Source: Neorhizobium sp. NCHU2750 (GTDB lineage: Bacteria > Pseudomonadota > Alphaproteobacteria > Rhizobiales > Rhizobiaceae). From it: a stretch of 64,000 nucleotides of DNA. Below the pieces are notes generated by a model that worked only from the letters and a program-made list of their open reading frames with translations, was not told the origin of the DNA and made no database searches. The position numbers and the translations under genes are program-made. This document shows positions 59,053 to 64,000 of the stretch, in pieces (within the stretch, counting starts at the first letter, position 1; every line of letters begins with the position of its first letter). The stretch is from contig NZ_CP030827.1 in NCBI RefSeq assembly GCF_003597675.1, positions 3,407,501 through 3,471,500 of the forward strand. The letters are read 5' to 3'.

Positions 59053-59256
59053 ATGTCGAGCTTCACCACCATTCTCGCGCTGATCGTGATGGGCCTTGTC
59101 GTGCTCGTCCTGATCCGCGGCCTTTTCAACATGCTGAAGGGCACCGACGCCAACCGGTCCAACAAGCTGATGCAGCTGCGCGTGCTTCTCCAGGCAATCG
59201 CCGTCGTGCTGATCATGCTGACGCTGTGGATCACCGGCGGCGGCCGCCCGACCTGA
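59053..59256 (+). CDS. small HIG1-like twin transmembrane protein
   Basis: 67 residues with two membrane helices (FTTILALIVMGLVVLVLIRG and LQAIAVVLIMLTLWI) joined by a basic loop KGTDANRSNKLMQLRVL. This is the HIG1-type small protein that in mitochondria stabilises respiratory supercomplexes; rhizobial copies sit before the corrinoid adenosyltransferase gene, as here. GGGAGG lies upstream of the ATG. Confidence 0.85.
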   Translation: MSSFTTILALIVMGLVVLVLIRGLFNMLKGTDANRSNKLMQLRVLLQAIAVVLIMLTLWITGGGRPT

Positions 59257-59267
59257 GGAGACCGGAC

Positions 59268-59840
59268 TTGGTCAAACTGAACAAGATCTACACCCGCACC
59301 GGCGACAACGGCACGACCGGCCTCGTCTCCGGCCCGCGCCGGGAAAAATTCGACCTGAGGGTCGAGGCCTATGGCACGGTCGACGAGACCAACTCGGCCG
59401 TCGGCATGGCCCGTCTCCATACGGCAGGCGTCGAGGAACTCGATGTCATGCTGGTCCGCATCCAGAACGATCTCTTCGATCTCGGCTCGGACCTCGCCAC
59501 ACCCGATACGGACGAGGAATTGAGCTACGAGCCGCTGCGCATCATCGAGGCGCAGGCGGATCGGCTGGAGCGCGAGATAGACGCCCTGAACGGCGAGCTC
59601 GACCCGCTGAAATCCTTCGTGCTTCCCGGCGGAACGCCCGCCGCCGCCCATCTGCATATGGCGCGAACCATCGCAAGACGCGCTGAACGGCTGATGGTCG
59701 AGCTGTCGCGACAGGAAACGGTCGGCGCCGCGGCACTCAAATACATCAACCGCCTGTCGGATTTCCTCTTCGTCGCCGCCCGTTTTGCCAATGACCGCGG
59801 ACAGGCGGATATCCTATGGGTGCCGGGCAAGCACAGGTGA
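59268..59840 (+). CDS. cob(I)yrinic acid a,c-diamide adenosyltransferase (PduO type)
   Basis: Transfers adenosyl from ATP to cob(I)alamin, making coenzyme B12. 190 residues. The ATP-binding N-terminus NKIYTRTGDNGTTGLVSG, and the active-site helices with RVEAYGTVDETNSAVGMARL and SFVLPGGTPAAAHLHMART followed by RRAERLMVEL, are clear. The start is a TTG at 59268 with GAGGAG upstream. Co-transcribed with the SDR and HIG1-like genes by spacing. Confidence 0.93.
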   Translation: MVKLNKIYTRTGDNGTTGLVSGPRREKFDLRVEAYGTVDETNSAVGMARLHTAGVEELDVMLVRIQNDLFDLGSDLATPDTDEELSYEPLRIIEAQADRLEREIDALNGELDPLKSFVLPGGTPAAAHLHMARTIARRAERLMVELSRQETVGAAALKYINRLSDFLFVAARFANDRGQADILWVPGKHR

Positions 59841-60100
59841 GGCGTGGTAGCTGTGCAGAATGTCAGGCGCATTGGTCCGACGCCGCACACACCCGCGACC
59901 TGTCGGCAATCTCCATTTCCTGATTGCCGGCCCGCAGCAAGTGCCGCCGCCGGTCGAATAGCGATATGAGAAAAGCGCAATACGCGACACCGAATCCGCG
60001 TTGTAATCGGGTGAAAAATGCGTATCCATGTCGCCCACTGACAATTGAGAAGACGACAAATGTCGCAGTTTGCCGTCAGTGAAAGTCAAGGAAGGACCCC

Positions 60101-60847
60101 ATGAAGATCCTGGTGCCTGTAAAGCGCGTCGTCGATTACAACGTGAAGATCCGTGTGAAGCCGGACGGCACGGGTGTTGAACTTGCCAACGTGAAGATGT
60201 CGATGAACCCGTTCGACGAAATCTCCGTCGAAGAGGCGCTGCGTCTCAAGGAATCCGGCAAGGCAACAGAGGTCGTCGTCGTCTCGATCGGCCCGGCCAA
60301 GGCGGAAGAAACGCTGCGCACCGCGCTCGCCATGGGCGCCGACCGCGCCATCCTCGTCGAGACCGACGATCTGGTCGAGCCGCTCGCCGTCGCCAAGATC
60401 CTGAAAGGTGTCGTTGATGCCGAGCAGCCGGGCCTGATCATTGTCGGCAAGCAGGCGATCGATGACGATTCGAACCAGACGGGCCAGATGCTGGCAGCCC
60501 TTCTCGGCTCCGCCCAGGCGACCTTTGCCTCCAAGATCGAGATCGCCGGCGACAAGGCGACCGTCACCCGCGAAGTCGATGGCGGTTCGCAGACGATCGA
60601 GGTCAAGCTTCCGGCCGTCGTCACCACCGACCTGCGCCTGAACGAACCGCGTTACGCCTCGCTGCCCAACATCATGAAAGCGAAGAAGAAGCCGCTCGAC
60701 AAGAAGGCTCCGGCCGATTTCGGCGTCGACACCGCACCGCGCCTCAAGGTGCTGAAGACCGAAGAACCGGGCGGCCGCAAGGCCGGCGTCAAGGTGGCAA
60801 GCGTCGAAGAGCTGGTATCCAGCCTCAAGACCGCCGGCATCATCTGA
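60101..60847 (+). CDS. etfB: electron transfer flavoprotein beta subunit
   Basis: 248 residues. Begins [19 protein letters not shown] and carries the ETF-beta signature region [14 protein letters not shown] ([20 protein letters not shown]). With EtfA it carries electrons from acyl-CoA dehydrogenases to the ETF:quinone oxidoreductase. AAGGAAGG precedes the ATG. The etfA start is 25 bases downstream. Confidence 0.96.
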   Translation: MKILVPVKRVVDYNVKIRVKPDGTGVELANVKMSMNPFDEISVEEALRLKESGKATEVVVVSIGPAKAEETLRTALAMGADRAILVETDDLVEPLAVAKILKGVVDAEQPGLIIVGKQAIDDDSNQTGQMLAALLGSAQATFASKIEIAGDKATVTREVDGGSQTIEVKLPAVVTTDLRLNEPRYASLPNIMKAKKKPLDKKAPADFGVDTAPRLKVLKTEEPGGRKAGVKVASVEELVSSLKTAGII

Positions 60848-60872
60848 TCGCGCAGGAACAGGAGCAAACATC

Positions 60873-61802
<930 letters not shown>

Positions 61803-61862
61803 TAGGGCTCTTCGTCTCGCAGGTGCGAAAAAGCTGGCAAAAACATGGCCAGGCGAATAGAA

Positions 61863-61897
61863 AAAATGCCGAGCCGCAACACGCGGCCCGGCATTTT
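61863..61897 (+). terminator. hairpin between etfA and the hydroxybutyryl-CoA dehydrogenase gene
   Basis: AAAATGCCG-A-GCCGC pairs with GCGGC-C-CGGCATTTT (61863-61877 with 61883-61897), a 14-pair stem with one mismatch, followed by CAATAAA. Likely the etfBA terminator, perhaps leaky. Confidence 0.7.
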
Positions 61898-61952
61898 CAA
61901 TAAAGAGCGCGCGCAAAACAAATGCGGGCCTGGCAAGGGAGCGGGTAAGGCT

Positions 61953-62828
61953 ATGGCCATGAAGAATATCGGCATCGTCGGCGCAGGTCAGATGGGCTGC
62001 GGTATTGCGCATGTATCCTCGCTCGCCGGCTACAAGGTACAGATCTACGATCTGGCGGCCGACCGGATCCAGGCGGCACTGGCAACCATCAACGGAACGC
62101 TTGCCCGCGCCGTATCGAGCGGCAAGCTGACCGACGAGGAGCGCAATGCAGCCCTCTCCAAGATCTCCGGCTCCGACAACGTCAACGATCTCGCCGCCAT
62201 GGACATCGTCATCGAAGCCGCGACCGAGGACGAGAGCGTCAAGCGCAAGATCTACGCCCATGTTTGTCCCGTATTGAAGCCGGAAGCGCTGCTCGCGACC
62301 AACACCTCGTCGCTGTCGATCACCAGGCTCGCTTCCGCGACCGACCGCCCCGAGCGCTTCATGGGTATTCATTTCATGAACCCGGTGCCGGTGATGAAAC
62401 TGGTCGAACTGGTGCGCGGCATCGCCACCGACGAGCCGACCTTCAGGGCCGCCAAGGAATATGTCGCCTCGCTCGACAAGACCGTCACCGTGTCGGAGGA
62501 TTTCCCCGCCTTCATCGTCAACCGCATCCTGTTGCCGATGATCAACGAGGCGATCTACACGCTCTATGAAGGCGTCGGTTCCGTGGATGCGATCGACACC
62601 GCCATGAAGCTCGGCGCCAACCACCCTATGGGACCGCTGCAGCTTGCCGACTTCATCGGCCTCGATACCTGCCTGTCGATCATGCAGGTTCTCTATGACG
62701 GCCTGGCGGACAGCAAGTACCGCCCCTGCCCGCTTCTGGTGAAATATGTCGAGGCCGGCTGGCTCGGCCGCAAGTCCGGCCGAGGCTTCTACGATTATCG
62801 CGGCGAGACCCCGGTTCCCACCCGCTGA
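61953..62828 (+). CDS. 3-hydroxybutyryl-CoA dehydrogenase
   Basis: 291 residues. Rossmann NAD-binding start GIVGAGQMGCGIAHVSSLAG, the family motif HFMNPVPVMKLVELVRG and the C-terminal NHPMGPLQLADFIGLDTCL. Interconverts acetoacetyl-CoA and 3-hydroxybutyryl-CoA in fatty-acid or hydroxybutyrate metabolism. Start ATG 61953 or 61959. Placed after etfBA, consistent with use in beta-oxidation. Confidence 0.94.
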   Translation: MAMKNIGIVGAGQMGCGIAHVSSLAGYKVQIYDLAADRIQAALATINGTLARAVSSGKLTDEERNAALSKISGSDNVNDLAAMDIVIEAATEDESVKRKIYAHVCPVLKPEALLATNTSSLSITRLASATDRPERFMGIHFMNPVPVMKLVELVRGIATDEPTFRAAKEYVASLDKTVTVSEDFPAFIVNRILLPMINEAIYTLYEGVGSVDAIDTAMKLGANHPMGPLQLADFIGLDTCLSIMQVLYDGLADSKYRPCPLLVKYVEAGWLGRKSGRGFYDYRGETPVPTR

Positions 62829-62839
62829 TCAGAGGCGGC

Positions 62840-64000
62840 TCAGGAAGCCGCCCTGCTCTGTTCGACCCGCGCCTGCAGCATCCGCTCGAACGCCCGCTTG
62901 ATCGCGTAGACATGCGGGTCCTTGTATTCGAAGCCCTTGTTGCGAAGGTGAATGAGCATTGTCGCATTGACTTCGAAGATCACCACATTGCCGTCGTGGT
63001 CCAGTCCGCAATCGATGCCGAAATAATCGAGCCCGACGCGCCGCTGGATTTCGGCAAGCACCGCCATCTGCCGCTCGCCGAAATAGCGTTCGGGATGATT
63101 GAGGAAATCTTCTTCCTCATGCCGCATCCATTCGATCTCGGCCATCCGGGTCGAAGCATGGTGGACTTTCCAGACATCGCCGATCGCCAGGTGATAGGGC
63201 AGGATCTCACCGCCGACGAAAATGAAGCGGTACTTGCGGAAATGCCCGTCCTTCGAGCTGTAGTCGACATAGTGGGTAAGGTAGAGCGACTGGTCACCGG
63301 CCTCTCCGGCAAATGCTACGAGCGTATCGGCATCAGCCACCAGTTCCATCATCTCCCCACCATGGAAACCGCTCTGCCGCACGATGACCGGCAGCGGCGG
63401 CGCCTCGCTTCGGCGGACGGCTGCGACGAGATCCGCGGGCATCACCTTCTTCGTCACCGGCATGACGGCGTTCGGCAGGTCTGCCAGCAGTTCGGCGATC
63501 GACTCGCGATTGGTTCCCGCAATCAGTGTCGGATGGTTGACCACCGGCAAGGAGAGGAGGTCCACCATCTCCCGCGTGGCATCGATCGTGTCGAGCCCGC
63601 GATCCGGCTCGGCAACGAGGTTAACGATGATATCCGCTCCGATATCGAGCTTTGCCGGATCATGGCTGTAGCCGGGAATGACGACGAAGAGGTCGGCGTC
63701 GAAAGGGGCACCCTTGATCAGGTCTTCATAGGGTGTGTTGCCGCCGACAGGCGAGAACAGCATCAGGGCGTGCAATTTAGCCGGTTGCGTCGCGGCCGGA
63801 TAATGTCGGGCGGCGCCCATAGCCGCCACCTGACGGAAGCAGATTTTCGCCGCCTCCACATTGCCTAGCATCTGCTCGATACTGCCGCAGAGCAGCAGGA
63901 CCTCGCGATCACTACCATCCAGCCTCAGGGCCTGCTGTGCGCAGAAGAGTGCTTCTTCGGGCCGGTCTAGGTCACGCAGCGCCAGCGCCTTGTTGTAAAG
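62840..64000 (-). CDS. TPR / ATP-grasp-like protein, cut by the right window edge
   Basis: The frame continues to the window edge without a stop, so the N-terminus is missing. At the edge the residues (NKALALRDLDRPEEALFCAQ, ALRLDGSDREVLLLCGSIEQ) form TPR helices. The C-terminal ~220 residues resemble an ATP-grasp fold of the RimK/glutathione-synthetase kind: MPVTKKVMPADLVAAVRRSE, LPVIVRQSGFHGGEMMEL, RKYRFIFVGGEILPYHLAIG and GLDYFGIDCGLDHDGNVVIF ending in NATMLIHL. The start is unknown; an internal ATG at 63871 is not the true one. Confidence 0.7.
   Translation of the reverse strand, partial: LYNKALALRDLDRPEEALFCAQQALRLDGSDREVLLLCGSIEQMLGNVEAAKICFRQVAAMGAARHYPAATQPAKLHALMLFSPVGGNTPYEDLIKGAPFDADLFVVIPGYSHDPAKLDIGADIIVNLVAEPDRGLDTIDATREMVDLLSLPVVNHPTLIAGTNRESIAELLADLPNAVMPVTKKVMPADLVAAVRRSEAPPLPVIVRQSGFHGGEMMELVADADTLVAFAGEAGDQSLYLTHYVDYSSKDGHFRKYRFIFVGGEILPYHLAIGDVWKVHHASTRMAEIEWMRHEEEDFLNHPERYFGERQMAVLAEIQRRVGLDYFGIDCGLDHDGNVVIFEVNATMLIHLRNKGFEYKDPHVYAIKRAFERMLQARVEQSRAAS

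Overview
The window looks like a chromosomal segment of an alphaproteobacterium of the family Rhizobiaceae (Rhizobium/Agrobacterium/Neorhizobium type). The basis is high-G+C coding sequence, rhizobial core families (DUF4167, DUF1178, a PtsP-type EI-Ntr beside lysC, the etfBA/hydroxybutyryl-CoA dehydrogenase block) and intergenic palindromic repeats. The species cannot be fixed from the sequence alone.

Layout. 1-37 kb is an ordinary chromosomal backbone: M23 peptidase, ClpB, fructose-bisphosphatase, an MFS transporter with its FadR-type regulator, a peroxiredoxin, a MarR-GNAT fusion, the prfA-prmC pair, ptsP, lysC, an SH3 envelope protein, ubiG followed by a ParDE-like toxin-antitoxin pair, a DUF1178/nitrilase/grxC/ComF run, a Flp-type pilin, mutT-GNAT-argJ-PPIase, secA, and a flippase-like/acetyltransferase pair. 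Just before the island are 13 perfect copies of a heptamer and a tRNA-Leu(CAA).

37.46-54.02 kb is an integrated element of about 16.6 kb. A tyrosine integrase lies next to the tRNA-Leu gene. A 17-bp piece of the tRNA 3' end (37457-37473) is repeated at 54006-54022, and GGTACA arm-type repeats lie inside both ends. The cargo is visibly more AT-rich than the backbone. It holds a HEPN-like protein, an HNH endonuclease, a serine recombinase with its own promoter and inverted repeat, a DUF4365 PD-(D/E)XK/TPR-like protein, and a three-gene block of small basic protein, HD-domain dNTP triphosphohydrolase and SDH-family Clp-fold serine proteinase. Two insertion sequences have broken this block. An IS3-family element (46328-47648, 3-bp target duplication) splits the small gene, and an IS66-family element (48150-51342, 8-bp duplication) splits the dNTPase. 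Removing each insertion in silico restores the reading frame exactly. The dNTPase + Clp-fold proteinase pair, beside the DUF4365 protein, is the best candidate here for an undescribed (probably defence-related) system.

54.3-64 kb returns to backbone: DsbB, HNH endonuclease, a DNA-3-methyladenine glycosylase, gluQRS overlapping a BrkB-family gene tail to tail, SDR oxidoreductase, small HIG1-like protein, corrinoid adenosyltransferase, etfBA, 3-hydroxybutyryl-CoA dehydrogenase, and a TPR/ATP-grasp-like protein running off the right edge.
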